Position numbers and translations under genes: made by a program
Notes under the pieces: model-generated
Seen by the model: only the letters and a program-made list of their open reading frames with translations
Databases searched by the model: none
What the model was told of the DNA's origin: nothing
NCBI GenBank assembly: GCA_007123985.1
Contig: SLGA01000144.1
Coordinates: forward strand, 1 to 23,397
Length of the DNA: 23,397 nucleotides
Direction: 5' to 3'
Origin: Balneolaceae bacterium
Lineage (GTDB): Bacteria > Bacteroidota > Rhodothermia > Balneolales > Balneolaceae
Shown here: in pieces, positions 14,762-23,383 of the stretch
Layout: every line of letters begins with the position of its first letter
Position numbering within the stretch: position 1 is the stretch's first letter

Positions 14762-17581
14762 ATGCCCCAAACGGATATAAATCCATCAAAATCTGCCGAC
14801 AAAAAAAGCTCCCGTGCTGCCGAAAGGCCTATTGTGGTGAAGGGAGCGCGTGTCCACAATCTCAAAAATATTGATGTAGAAATACCCCGAAATAAGCTCA
14901 CCGTAATAACCGGGGTGTCGGGTTCAGGAAAGTCGAGTCTCGCGTTCGATACGATTTATGCTGAGGGACAGCGCCGATATGTGGAGAGTCTTTCAAGCTA
15001 TGCACGGCAGTTTTTGGAGCGAATGGATAAGCCCGACGTGGACCATATGCATGGTATCTCTCCGGCCATGGCCATTCAGCAGAAAACCACGAGTAGTAAT
15101 CCGCGCTCAACGGTGGGTACATCTACCGAAATTTATGATTATGTGCGGTTGCTGTTTGCGCGTATTGGCAAAACTATTTCACCCGTAACGGGTAAAGTTA
15201 TTAAGAAGGATAGTCCGGGCAGTATCATAAACGAACTTTTTGAGCAGTTTGATGAAAAAACCCGGTTTTACGTTCTCTTTCCGTTGCAGCTGAGGGATGG
15301 CAGAGATCCCTCCGATCAGCTGGATGTTCTGAAAGAAAAAGGGCTCACCAGACTGATTAATATTGAAGAAGAACAAATTGTCGATCTGACGAGGGATGAA
15401 TTTAAACCCGAAACAATCGATGAAAAAAGGTACAGAGTTCTGGTTGACCGCCTCGCCGTAAAGAAAGATGATGCTACCCGAAGCCGCATTGCAGAATCCA
15501 TAGAGACAGCATTTCGGGAAGGGAACGGTCGCTGCAGAATAAAAATAAGAGATGGCGTAGAGCTGGCTTTTAGCGAAAGGTTTGAAGAAAATGGGGTTGA
15601 ATACCTGGAGCCTTCACCGCAAATGTTTTCTTTCAATAATCCATATGGTGCCTGCGATTCTTGCGAAGGTTTTGGCAAAGTTTCCGGTATCGACGAAGAC
15701 CTGGTAATTCCCGATCACGATAAATCAATACGCGCAGGGGCAGTTGCGCCGTTCGATTCACCCAAATTCAGTGCGTACCTCCGCGATTTTGTTCGAGTTG
15801 CCGCCAAAGAGCAAATCCCCATTGATGTGCCCTACAAATCGCTCAGCAAAGAGGCAAAACGTATTTTGTGGAACGGAAAAGATGGGTATGCAGGTATCCG
15901 CGGATTCTTTGAAGATGTAAAAGATCAGTTCTATAAAGTGCACATGCGTGTTCTCTACTCACGCTACCGCGGTTACAGCCGCTGCCCGGAGTGTGAAGGT
16001 TATCGAGTGCGGCGAGATGCACTCTACGTAAAAATTGACGGCCTTCACATTGGTGAAGTCACTGAGATGACAATTGGGTACGCCCGCGAATTTTTTGACA
16101 AACTAAAAATCTCAGAATACGAGCAATCTGTAGCTGGCCAGATTCTTTACGAAATTCGAAAAAGGCTTAAATATCTTGATGAAGTAGGCCTGGATTATCT
16201 CACGCTCGACCGCCTCACAAATACGCTAAGCGGTGGTGAGTCGCAGCGAATCAGTCTCGCAAATTCACTAGGAAGTTCTCTGATTGGGAGCCTGTATGTT
16301 CTGGACGAGCCAACCATCGGCCTTCATCCGCGCGATAACGACAGGCTCATACGCATTTTAAAGTCTCTCAGAGATATCGGGAATACAGTCTTGATTGTTG
16401 AGCACGATCCCGAAATGATGAAGGCATCGGATAATATGATCGACATAGGCCCTTTTGCAGGAACGCACGGCGGCGAGGTTGTATTTGCAGGCCCTTATTC
16501 TGAATTACTGAAAGCGAATACACTTACCGGCAAATATCTATCCGGCCGTATGGAAATTCCTGTTCCCAAAAAACGGCGAAAAGGTAATGGAAAATCATTG
16601 CTGGTAGAAGGTGCATCAGAACACAATCTGAAAAATATTGACGTGGAATTTCCTCTCGGCAAGCTGGTTTGTGTAACCGGGGTTTCGGGTTCGGGTAAGT
16701 CAACACTGGTGCACGATACACTGTATGCTACCATTCAGAAAAAAATTGGTACATGGAAAGAGAGAGTGGGCCGGAACCGTGGAGTGAGCGGTATTCGCAA
16801 TATTGAGTCGGTAGAAATGGTGGATCAAAGTCCGATTGGCCGTTCTACCAGATCAAACCCCGCCACCTACACCAAAGCATTCGATGGTATTCGTGATTTG
16901 TTTGCGAACTCACGCCAGTCAAAAATTATGGGATACACACCCGGCCACTTCTCATTTAATGTACCGGGTGGCCGCTGCGAGACGTGCCAGGGAGAGGGCG
17001 TTCAGAAAATTGAAATGCAGTTTATGGCCGATATTGAACTGGTCTGCGAAGAGTGCGGCGGAACACGGTTCAGGAAGGATATTCTTCAGGTAAAATATCG
17101 CGGACAGAGTATTCACGATGTTTTGGAGATGAACATTAGTGATGCGATTGAGTTTTTTGTTGATGAGATAACCATCATAAAAAAACTGCAGCCGATGGAA
17201 GATGTGGGGCTTGGCTACTTACGGCTGGGGCAGAGTGCAACAACGCTCTCCGGTGGGGAGGCGCAGCGTGTAAAACTTGCCAAGTTTCTATCGAAAACGA
17301 ACACCGAAAAAACACTCTACTTTTTTGATGAGCCCACAACCGGCCTTCACTTCGAGGATATTGCCAAACTTCTGAAATCGTTCAATGAACTCGTTGATAA
17401 CGGGCACTCCGTGATAATCATTGAACACAATCTGGATGTGATGAAATCAGCTGACTGGATTATTGATGTTGGCCCTGAAGGCGGTTTTCGTGGTGGGCAA
17501 ATTGTGGCAACCGGAACTCCGGAGGAAATTGCAGGTATTGAAGAAAGCCACACCGGCCGCTTCCTGAAAGAAGTTCTATAA
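14762..17581 (+). CDS. uvrA: Excinuclease ABC subunit A
   Basis: UvrA is the damage-recognition ATPase of nucleotide excision repair; it loads UvrB at lesions. The protein has 939 residues, normal length. Two ABC ATPase modules are complete: Walker A GVSGSGKSS (51-59) with signature LSGGESQR (489-496), and Walker A GVSGSGKST (640-648) with signature LSGGEAQR (829-836). Each signature is followed by a DEPT-type Walker B. Both zinc modules are intact: C298/C301 with C408/C411, and C739/C742 with C762/C765. The short CP-x-G motif found in many UvrAs just before the UvrB-binding region reads ISPVTGKVIKKDS here, a form I associate with Bacteroidota-type UvrAs. It is transcribed as a single gene with a hairpin after it. 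No convincing LexA box was seen upstream. Confidence 0.97.
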   Translation: MPQTDINPSKSADKKSSRAAERPIVVKGARVHNLKNIDVEIPRNKLTVITGVSGSGKSSLAFDTIYAEGQRRYVESLSSYARQFLERMDKPDVDHMHGISPAMAIQQKTTSSNPRSTVGTSTEIYDYVRLLFARIGKTISPVTGKVIKKDSPGSIINELFEQFDEKTRFYVLFPLQLRDGRDPSDQLDVLKEKGLTRLINIEEEQIVDLTRDEFKPETIDEKRYRVLVDRLAVKKDDATRSRIAESIETAFREGNGRCRIKIRDGVELAFSERFEENGVEYLEPSPQMFSFNNPYGACDSCEGFGKVSGIDEDLVIPDHDKSIRAGAVAPFDSPKFSAYLRDFVRVAAKEQIPIDVPYKSLSKEAKRILWNGKDGYAGIRGFFEDVKDQFYKVHMRVLYSRYRGYSRCPECEGYRVRRDALYVKIDGLHIGEVTEMTIGYAREFFDKLKISEYEQSVAGQILYEIRKRLKYLDEVGLDYLTLDRLTNTLSGGESQRISLANSLGSSLIGSLYVLDEPTIGLHPRDNDRLIRILKSLRDIGNTVLIVEHDPEMMKASDNMIDIGPFAGTHGGEVVFAGPYSELLKANTLTGKYLSGRMEIPVPKKRRKGNGKSLLVEGASEHNLKNIDVEFPLGKLVCVTGVSGSGKSTLVHDTLYATIQKKIGTWKERVGRNRGVSGIRNIESVEMVDQSPIGRSTRSNPATYTKAFDGIRDLFANSRQSKIMGYTPGHFSFNVPGGRCETCQGEGVQKIEMQFMADIELVCEECGGTRFRKDILQVKYRGQSIHDVLEMNISDAIEFFVDEITIIKKLQPMEDVGLGYLRLGQSATTLSGGEAQRVKLAKFLSKTNTEKTLYFFDEPTTGLHFEDIAKLLKSFNELVDNGHSVIIIEHNLDVMKSADWIIDVGPEGGFRGGQIVATGTPEEIAGIEESHTGRFLKEVL

Positions 17582-17591
17582 TGAAGAGCAC

Positions 17592-17617
17592 GCGGATGAA
17601 TAACTATCCGTTTTTTT
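17592..17617 (+). terminator. Putative terminator after uvrA
   Basis: CGGAT (17593-17597) pairs with ATCCG (17606-17610), extendable by one G-U pair, across an 8-base loop. Seven T residues follow (17611-17617). The stem is short, so efficiency may be modest, but its placement 11 bases after the stop codon fits. Confidence 0.55.
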
Positions 17618-17666
17618 ACAGATATTAGAGGGCTTAACATAGCCATCCTATTGATTTACAGATTTC

Positions 17667-18755
17667 ATGAGGTTTTATAACAGAGTATTATTTACAGCGA
17701 TTTTCTTTCTGATAACAGGATTAACCACGGCATCCGCTCAGGTGGAGTTGCAGAGAGTTTCCACAACCGAGAGAGCGGATGGACAGGGAATTGTTGTGCG
17801 ATATCATTTAACCCAAATACCCGATTCATTCCGTGTATCGCAACCTGAAGTGAACCGAATTGAAATGGTACTCTTTTCGATGGGTTTAAATACAGAGAGT
17901 TTGATTCCGGTTTCCGTAACGTCTCACATCGAAGAGCTGGATCTTTATAACCTCCTCAGCGGAGTCGGAACGGATCTTTACATTGCAGAAGGAACCTTTT
18001 TTGTTGCGGATGCCTACCCTGATGTAAACGGGAGGGATGTGTTACTTTCGCTTCGGTTTGCTACTGAAGAGGAAGCTGCTGCAAGGGCTGGTGTGGTAAC
18101 TACGGATGTGCCATCTGAAGAGGATGTAACGGAAGCAATTCTTGAAGAAGAACCTGCACTTGAAGAACCGGCACCCCCACGTACTTCAGAGCACAAACGA
18201 TTGCCGCTTACATTTGGGGTGCAGGGTGGGCTCAGTATCTCAAATGTTTTTAATGCATCATTCAATCGTGATGCCCGCCAGGGTATGACCTTCGGATTTA
18301 CTATTGATATTGGCCTTCCATATAGATTGCCGTATGGTGTAAAGCCTTCCATTCAGACAGGTGTTCACTACACCGAAAAAGGGTTTGATAACCCAAGTGC
18401 CCGTTTTGAGGGTGTATCCATTGAGTTTGATTACATGGAAGTTCCAGTACTGGCGAAATTCAACTACGACCTGGCATACGGCTTGTCACCATATGTGCTT
18501 TTAGGGCCCTATATCGCTTTTATGGTAAGCGCTGAGCGCGTTCGGGAAGATGGAAGCCGGCGCGATCTGGATGACTCAACCCGCGAAGTAGATCTTGGCC
18601 TGATGGGTGGTATCGGTCTTGATTTCAGAGTTGGAGATACCATTTTGAATACACAGATGCGAGGTTCATTCGCTTTTTCTGATCTGCAGAAAGATGAGTT
18701 TACTGATGGTGAAAAACACTTTTATATGGCACTGGTGCTTGGCTTTCGGTTTTAA
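17667..18755 (+). CDS. Outer-membrane beta-barrel protein with N-terminal AMIN-like domain
   Basis: This 362-residue exported protein has a signal peptide at 1-24 (ending ASAQ). Residues about 25-131 form a beta-rich region (VELQRVSTTE, GIVVRYHLTQ, NRIEMVLFSM, DVLLSLRF) that resembles an AMIN-type sheet domain. An acidic, proline-rich linker follows (about 146-175, with many Glu). Residues about 178-362 are alternating strands typical of the PorT/OmpA-like outer-membrane barrel family (PF13568 type), including KPSIQTGVHYTEKG, YMEVPVLAKFNY, GLSPYVLLGPY and a terminal aromatic (GFRF). The C-terminal Phe supports BAM-dependent insertion. It sits alone between uvrA and an ABC transporter. The ligand and role are unknown; the AMIN assignment is by appearance only. 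Confidence 0.75.
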   Translation: MRFYNRVLFTAIFFLITGLTTASAQVELQRVSTTERADGQGIVVRYHLTQIPDSFRVSQPEVNRIEMVLFSMGLNTESLIPVSVTSHIEELDLYNLLSGVGTDLYIAEGTFFVADAYPDVNGRDVLLSLRFATEEEAAARAGVVTTDVPSEEDVTEAILEEEPALEEPAPPRTSEHKRLPLTFGVQGGLSISNVFNASFNRDARQGMTFGFTIDIGLPYRLPYGVKPSIQTGVHYTEKGFDNPSARFEGVSIEFDYMEVPVLAKFNYDLAYGLSPYVLLGPYIAFMVSAERVREDGSRRDLDDSTREVDLGLMGGIGLDFRVGDTILNTQMRGSFAFSDLQKDEFTDGEKHFYMALVLGFRF

Positions 18756-18780
18756 TTAATCTTCATCACTCCCCGGGGTT

Positions 18781-20310
18781 ATGCTTAAACAATTCGCAAC
18801 GTTAAACGCAAAAATATGGTGGCGCTCACTGGCGGGAGTGGAGATTGCGGCTATGCTTTTCTACTCAGTGTTTCTGTTGCTTATTTTGGGGCAGTTTCTT
18901 GGCGTTATTTTGATTCTCATCTTCATGGATGATGTGGAACAGGCCCGCCAGTTTTATGAATGGATCACCGAAGACATTCAGTATACCGCTCACCTGCTCT
19001 TTTTAAATTCGCTCTTCTTTTCCCAGATTTTTTTTGTGAAAATAAACCGGCTGCAACTCAATGAAAACCGAAAGCTACTCTCGTTTGGTATGTCGGCCAA
19101 CCGACTGGCCTGGTTTCTCAATCTGGCCGGTTTTTTACATCCGCTCAACGTGATCTTTCTCTTTGTTTGGCTGATATACCTTATCAGCATGGCCGGTTCA
19201 GCTTCGCATATTGCAATGGTTTCGCTGCTTGTGTTTGTAAACTACGGCGTAATCAGTTCACTGAAGTGGCGATTCCGCATATTTTCGGCTGAGCGATTTA
19301 AACATGTAAGTGCTGTTGTAGGTACATTTGTACTCTTTTTCATCCTCATCGCTGTATATCTCGATTTTACACCATACATCAGCTCACCCAATGTGGCAGC
19401 AGAATTTCTGAATCCCTGGCTTGTGTACACTCCGGGTTATCTTTATTACTACGCCGGAAATTTGCTCACATCTACAGCGATACACTACTTTCTTATCGCA
19501 CTGCTTCTCTTTCTCTTTGTAGTTGTAAATCGCGATATGATGCTCAACACAAAAGCGGCACTTCTGTCGCCGCCGCAAACAACATCAGGTATTCAGAAAA
19601 AGAGTCAGTTGTCACTTTTCATCAAGTGGCTGGGCCATGAGGGCGGCAAATACTTTCATGCTGTATGGAGCCACAAATACAGCAAAATTCAGCTACTTAT
19701 AACCTATGTCTTCGTAATTCCCTATATCGTGTTTTTGGGCAACGATACCTATGTAATCGGGGTATTTTTGACACTGATTCCAATCATTTTCCTGATGGTA
19801 ATGCTAACCAATATGTTTGGTTTCGAAAACCGCGAAATTCTGCTTTCCCTGCAGTTACCCATCCCCATGGAAACAATTGTGAGAGAACGTGTAAAAACGG
19901 CTCTTCTGATTTGCCTTGCCGGCTCGAGCATCGTGTTGATTTTGGTGCCAGTGTTTATTGAATCAATACCTGCAATGCTGCAGATACATCTGGGGATCAT
20001 CCTCATATCGCTCGCTTTTTTACACTACATTCTAAGGAGCAGCATCAACAACTACAAAAGAATTGAAGAGGTGAGTGTGATGTCGGTTTCAAACCCGGTA
20101 TTGCCGGCATCTATTACATTTACATCGGTTTTTATTGTGATGATTATCGGAGTTTTCACATTTTTTGTTATTGAAAGCTTTGTCTGGTATCACATTGCTA
20201 TTCTTACTGCTGTGAATCTTATTCTATTAATCAGTTTCAGGAGAAAACTGGCTCGAATATCCGAACCATTTAACCAAAAGGTGATTCCAAAATTATGGAA
20301 CGAGCTTTAA
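18781..20310 (+). CDS. ABC transporter permease, ABC-2-like
   Basis: This inner-membrane protein of 509 residues has about a dozen hydrophobic helices and no periplasmic domain. A first block of helices (about 20-250) is separated by a cytosolic stretch (about 258-290, SPPQTTSGIQKKSQ) from a second block. The layout suits a fused or single-chain export permease. The ATPase gene overlaps its end by 16 bases, so the two proteins form one transporter. The family identity beyond ABC-2-like is not clear to me. Direction is probably export, since no solute-binding protein gene is present. It lies 25 bases after the outer-membrane barrel gene, so co-transcription with that gene is possible. Confidence 0.8.
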   Translation: MLKQFATLNAKIWWRSLAGVEIAAMLFYSVFLLLILGQFLGVILILIFMDDVEQARQFYEWITEDIQYTAHLLFLNSLFFSQIFFVKINRLQLNENRKLLSFGMSANRLAWFLNLAGFLHPLNVIFLFVWLIYLISMAGSASHIAMVSLLVFVNYGVISSLKWRFRIFSAERFKHVSAVVGTFVLFFILIAVYLDFTPYISSPNVAAEFLNPWLVYTPGYLYYYAGNLLTSTAIHYFLIALLLFLFVVVNRDMMLNTKAALLSPPQTTSGIQKKSQLSLFIKWLGHEGGKYFHAVWSHKYSKIQLLITYVFVIPYIVFLGNDTYVIGVFLTLIPIIFLMVMLTNMFGFENREILLSLQLPIPMETIVRERVKTALLICLAGSSIVLILVPVFIESIPAMLQIHLGIILISLAFLHYILRSSINNYKRIEEVSVMSVSNPVLPASITFTSVFIVMIIGVFTFFVIESFVWYHIAILTAVNLILLISFRRKLARISEPFNQKVIPKLWNEL

Positions 20311-21056
20311 TTATCAGTAATCTTACAAAGTCATACGGGAAGGGTCCTGTTTTGAAGAGCCTCAATCTTGAAGTGCCTGCGGGTGCTATTTTTGGATTGA
20401 TAGGGCCAAATGGGGCGGGGAAGAGCACATTGATCGGGATATTGACCGGATTGCTTACATACGATGAAGGACAGATTACGATCAACGGCCTGGAGCTGAA
20501 TAAAAGCAACGAAGTAGAGATCAAAAAAGATGTATCCTCAGTACTGCAACCGCCTCTGTTGTTCGAAAATTTTACGAGTGTTGAATTCATCCACTATATC
20601 TGCGAGATGTACAATGAAGTACCTGATGATCTCGAAAGCAAAATCAATTCACTTTTCAGTTACTTTGAAATTGAGGAGTTCCGCCATGTTCAGGCAAAGC
20701 AGTTATCCTCAGGAAGCAGAAAAAAACTCTCCTTTTGTGCAGCCATACTTGTGAATCCCAAACTTCTGTTTCTGGATGAACCGTTTGAAAGCGTGGATGT
20801 GATTTCCATTGGGCGTATGAAAACAATAATTCGAAAGCTAAAAGAGCGCGGCACTTCCATATTCATTACAAGCCATATACTCGAAGTGGTGGAAAATCTT
20901 TGTGATGATATTGCCATTCTGCATAATGGTGTAATCGTAGCCTACCTTGATTCCCGATCACGACGGAAGCTGCAAAAGGATTCAACACTAAGCGAAATAT
21001 TTGAGCAGTATGTGGGTATTAGCAAGGCGAATGATGCAGAAATTGACTGGATTTAA
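20295..21056 (+). CDS. ABC transporter ATP-binding protein
   Basis: This 253-residue ABC ATPase pairs with the overlapping permease. It has Walker A GPNGAGKST (37-45), Q-loop Gln (Q85 in SVLQPP), Walker B LLFLDEP (157-163) and the switch His (H194 in SHILE). The signature motif is non-standard, LSSGSRKKLSF instead of LSGGQ-type (137-147), and the D-loop region reads DEPFESVD rather than DEPTxGLD. Such drift occurs in export ABC-2 ATPases. It would hydrolyse ATP to drive the permease at the inner membrane. Substrate unknown. Confidence 0.92.
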   Translation: MERALIISNLTKSYGKGPVLKSLNLEVPAGAIFGLIGPNGAGKSTLIGILTGLLTYDEGQITINGLELNKSNEVEIKKDVSSVLQPPLLFENFTSVEFIHYICEMYNEVPDDLESKINSLFSYFEIEEFRHVQAKQLSSGSRKKLSFCAAILVNPKLLFLDEPFESVDVISIGRMKTIIRKLKERGTSIFITSHILEVVENLCDDIAILHNGVIVAYLDSRSRRKLQKDSTLSEIFEQYVGISKANDAEIDWI

Positions 21057-21179
21057 CTATTTAACGCGAATACGAGATAAGAATGATGATATTTGGTTAA
21101 ATACGTCAAATTGTGCTCTTTTGGACTTCCATTAGATTTATTCAAATTGACTAAGCATTCATTTTATCTCGAACTCACA

Positions 21180-22355
21180 TTATTTATTTATAAATGTAAA
21201 GTTTACGAGCACAAACAGAGCAGCAGCTAAAGCTGTAAAGTAAAATGTGCCGTCCAGGCTGAAATGAAGATAAACCAGCCCGAGAAGGTACGGCCCGAGT
21301 GCCTGCCCAAATCGCATAACCATCCAATTAATTGAAAGGAATGCCGCCCTGTAATCTTTGGACGCGTGGCTTGTGAGCAAATTTAAGATACTTGGGATAT
21401 TGATACCCTGTGCCACTCCAAACAAGGCAATAGGCAGAGCAAAATGCCAGATATTTGAAATGAACGGTATAGAGAGAAAAATGATGAAGTAGAGGATGGA
21501 TGCGATCCTTATCAAAATGGTTTCACTAAAACGAAGCGTAAGCCTGCCAAGCTGGGCAGAAGTAACAGCCGTTATCAGCGAAGAGCTGGATAGAATCAGC
21601 CCGATCATCAGAGCACTTTTGCCAAAACGCTCATCCAAAAGAATGGTAAAAAAAGTGATATAACCACCATAAAGCATGATAAATGTGAGAAACATGCCGG
21701 CAAAAAGCGCAAATACTTTCTTTGATTTCAATGAGCTGCCGATTTCATTGAAATAGAGATTGAGGTTCATCCCGCCGCTCAGATTGCTTGGCCGGAGAAA
21801 TTTCAGCGTAAAAAGCCCTACCGGAATAGCCAGAATAGAGAGGAAAAATGGAAAATGCCACCCAAGAAGTGCCAGTGCACCGCCTATTGCAGGGTATAAT
21901 GCTGTACCTACACTTAAAACACTGCCGTTATATCCCATCACTTTAGCACGATCGTTGCCTGAATAGAGATCGCCGATAAGTGTTAGGTTTAACGCACCAA
22001 GTGATGCACTGCCCATGCCCTGGAAAACCCTGAATAGTAACAGCTGTTCAAAAGAAGTGGCAAATGCACAAGCGGTGCCGGCTATTCCGAACAGAAATAG
22101 AGATGGAACAAGAATTCGTTTACGCCCATAGCGATCTGCCAAAACACCAAGAATGGGTGTAAGTACAATACCGGGAAGTGTAAAAAATGTAATCAGAAGC
22201 CCGATTTTATCTCCGGATACTTCCAATGAACGCGAAATAGAAGGGAAAGCAGGTGCTATGCTTGATACTCCCATTACTGCTGTTAATGTAACCCCAAATA
22301 TCACATAGAGGTTAACATCCTTTAAAAGGGAAGTTTTTCTTGATTGGAAATCCAA
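21180..22355 (-). CDS. MFS transporter, DHA1-like
   Basis: This is a major facilitator superfamily protein of 391 residues with 12 predicted helices. Motif A GVLADRYGRKRI (70-81) lies between helices 2 and 3, the helix-4 motif RVFQGMGSAS is at 109-118, and the antiporter motif-C-like GTALYPAIGGAL is at 150-161. The last of these suggests a drug:H+ antiporter-type exporter. The start appears to be TTG (22353-22355), because the frame has no upstream ATG after the preceding stop and the next Met is within helix 1. It converges on the ABC ATPase gene and diverges from the acyltransferase. Substrate unknown. Confidence 0.9.
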   Translation of the reverse strand: MDFQSRKTSLLKDVNLYVIFGVTLTAVMGVSSIAPAFPSISRSLEVSGDKIGLLITFFTLPGIVLTPILGVLADRYGRKRILVPSLFLFGIAGTACAFATSFEQLLLFRVFQGMGSASLGALNLTLIGDLYSGNDRAKVMGYNGSVLSVGTALYPAIGGALALLGWHFPFFLSILAIPVGLFTLKFLRPSNLSGGMNLNLYFNEIGSSLKSKKVFALFAGMFLTFIMLYGGYITFFTILLDERFGKSALMIGLILSSSSLITAVTSAQLGRLTLRFSETILIRIASILYFIIFLSIPFISNIWHFALPIALFGVAQGINIPSILNLLTSHASKDYRAAFLSINWMVMRFGQALGPYLLGLVYLHFSLDGTFYFTALAAALFVLVNFTFINK

Positions 22356-22561
22356 GAGCTTAGAGTATCATTTATTTATGAAGGATGAAGTTGGAAGACT
22401 CAAACAAATTGGTCTTTTAGTATAAAGCAACAGTTTTTGCCAGCCTGGGTTTTAACAACAGTAGCAGCCTGATCATTTAACAAAATGTTTAACTGTTTCT
22501 GTTGTTTCTGAAAAAAAATTTAAACAAGTTAACATTTATGCACGAAGAATATGGCGCTTCT

Positions 22562-22590
22562 TTGATACGTAAACGTTTTAGGGTTATAAG
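22562..22590 (+). promoter_or_regulatory. Sigma70-type promoter for the acyltransferase gene
   Basis: TTGATA (22562-22567) and TATAAG (22585-22590) are separated by exactly 17 bases, each with one mismatch to the sigma70 consensus. The -10 ends 37 bases before the TTG start at 22628. The spacer contains the palindrome AAACGTTT. Confidence 0.5.
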
Positions 22591-22627
22591 CTCAGAAAAA
22601 AAAGTAAATTACAGGTAATTACAACTT

Positions 22628-23383
22628 TTGATTGTAAAAGAAACAATTCTAAAAAACATCAACTCTCAGCAGTATCTTGTTGAGATTGCACATACACAAA
22701 ATGAAATTGATGAAGCATTACGCCTTCGTTTCGATGTGTTCGGAAAGGAGCTGAATCGAAATTTTTCGTTTACCGGTTCTAAAGACCACGATATTTATGA
22801 TGATCAGAGCCATCATCTGATTGTAAGGCACAACGATTCCGGCAGTGTAATTGGCACCTATCGCCTTCAAACAATGGAAATGGCCAATATTGCTAAAGGT
22901 TTTTACACCCAAAAACGATTTTATATAGAACAGTTGCCAACGGATGTTCTGGAAAATGCTGTGGAAGTTGGCAGAGCGTGTATTCATCCGGACCACAGAA
23001 ACGGACGAGTTCTGTTTTTGCTATGGAAAGGGTTGGCCGGGTATCTCGAATATTTTAAAAAAAGATACCTGTTTGGTTATTCTGCATTGGATACAACTGA
23101 CCCTGAAATTGCCATGAATACTTACAGATATCTTTGTGATAATGGCCATCACCACGGGGCGTACAGTGTTGGTGTAAAAGAACCCTATCAAATAAACAGC
23201 ATCAGCTCAAACGGAGACGGAGAGACAGATATTCCCTCTTTGCTGAGAAACTATCTCCAGGTTGGCACAAAAGTTTGCAGTATGCCCGCACACGATGTGG
23301 AATTGAACATCATTCATATAATGATACTTCTGGACATCGAAAACATATCCGACCGAACAAGAAAACTGTTTTTTGGATCATAA
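22628..23383 (+). CDS. GNAT-family N-acyltransferase, OlsB-like
   Basis: This 251-residue protein resembles the OlsB/GlsB-type acyltransferases (Acetyltransf_5), which N-acylate an amino acid with 3-hydroxy fatty acyl-ACP to begin aminolipid synthesis. Landmarks are LRLRFDVFGKEL (31-42), GTYRL (76-80), EVGRACIHPDHRNGRVLFLL (113-132, the acyl-carrier-binding core) and the family C-terminus KVCSMPAHDVELNI (215-228) then LLDI...RTRKLFFG. The reading frame is bounded by a TAA at 22616-22618 and has no ATG near the N-terminus, so the start is TTG 22628. Length matches the family. The O-acyltransferase partner (OlsA/GlsA type) is not in the window and may lie just downstream. The amino-acid acceptor is not determinable from the sequence. 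Confidence 0.8.
   Translation: MIVKETILKNINSQQYLVEIAHTQNEIDEALRLRFDVFGKELNRNFSFTGSKDHDIYDDQSHHLIVRHNDSGSVIGTYRLQTMEMANIAKGFYTQKRFYIEQLPTDVLENAVEVGRACIHPDHRNGRVLFLLWKGLAGYLEYFKKRYLFGYSALDTTDPEIAMNTYRYLCDNGHHHGAYSVGVKEPYQINSISSNGDGETDIPSLLRNYLQVGTKVCSMPAHDVELNIIHIMILLDIENISDRTRKLFFGS

Noticed and set aside
14557..14874. 105-codon plus-strand ORF upstream of and overlapping uvrA
   Set aside because: More than a third of it overlaps the well-supported uvrA start in another frame, its composition is unlike a protein (Cys/Lys-rich end), and no family is recognisable.
14762..17581. Apparent loss of the CPxxG motif in UvrA (reads ISPVTGKVIKKDS)
   Set aside because: Both true zinc modules (four Cys each) are complete, and this variant appears to be a normal lineage form, not a defect.
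21073..21171. Inverted repeat CGAGATAA (21073-21080) / TTATCTCG (21164-21171) between the convergent ABC ATPase and MFS genes
   Set aside because: Only 8 pairs are exact and the loop is about 83 bases with no T-tract next to the arms; too weak to call a terminator or operator.
22483..22537. Imperfect inverted repeat AAATGTTTAAC / GTTAACATTT in the divergent MFS-acyltransferase intergenic region
   Set aside because: One-base indel between arms, AT-rich context and no known operator match; could be a regulator site but chance is equally likely.
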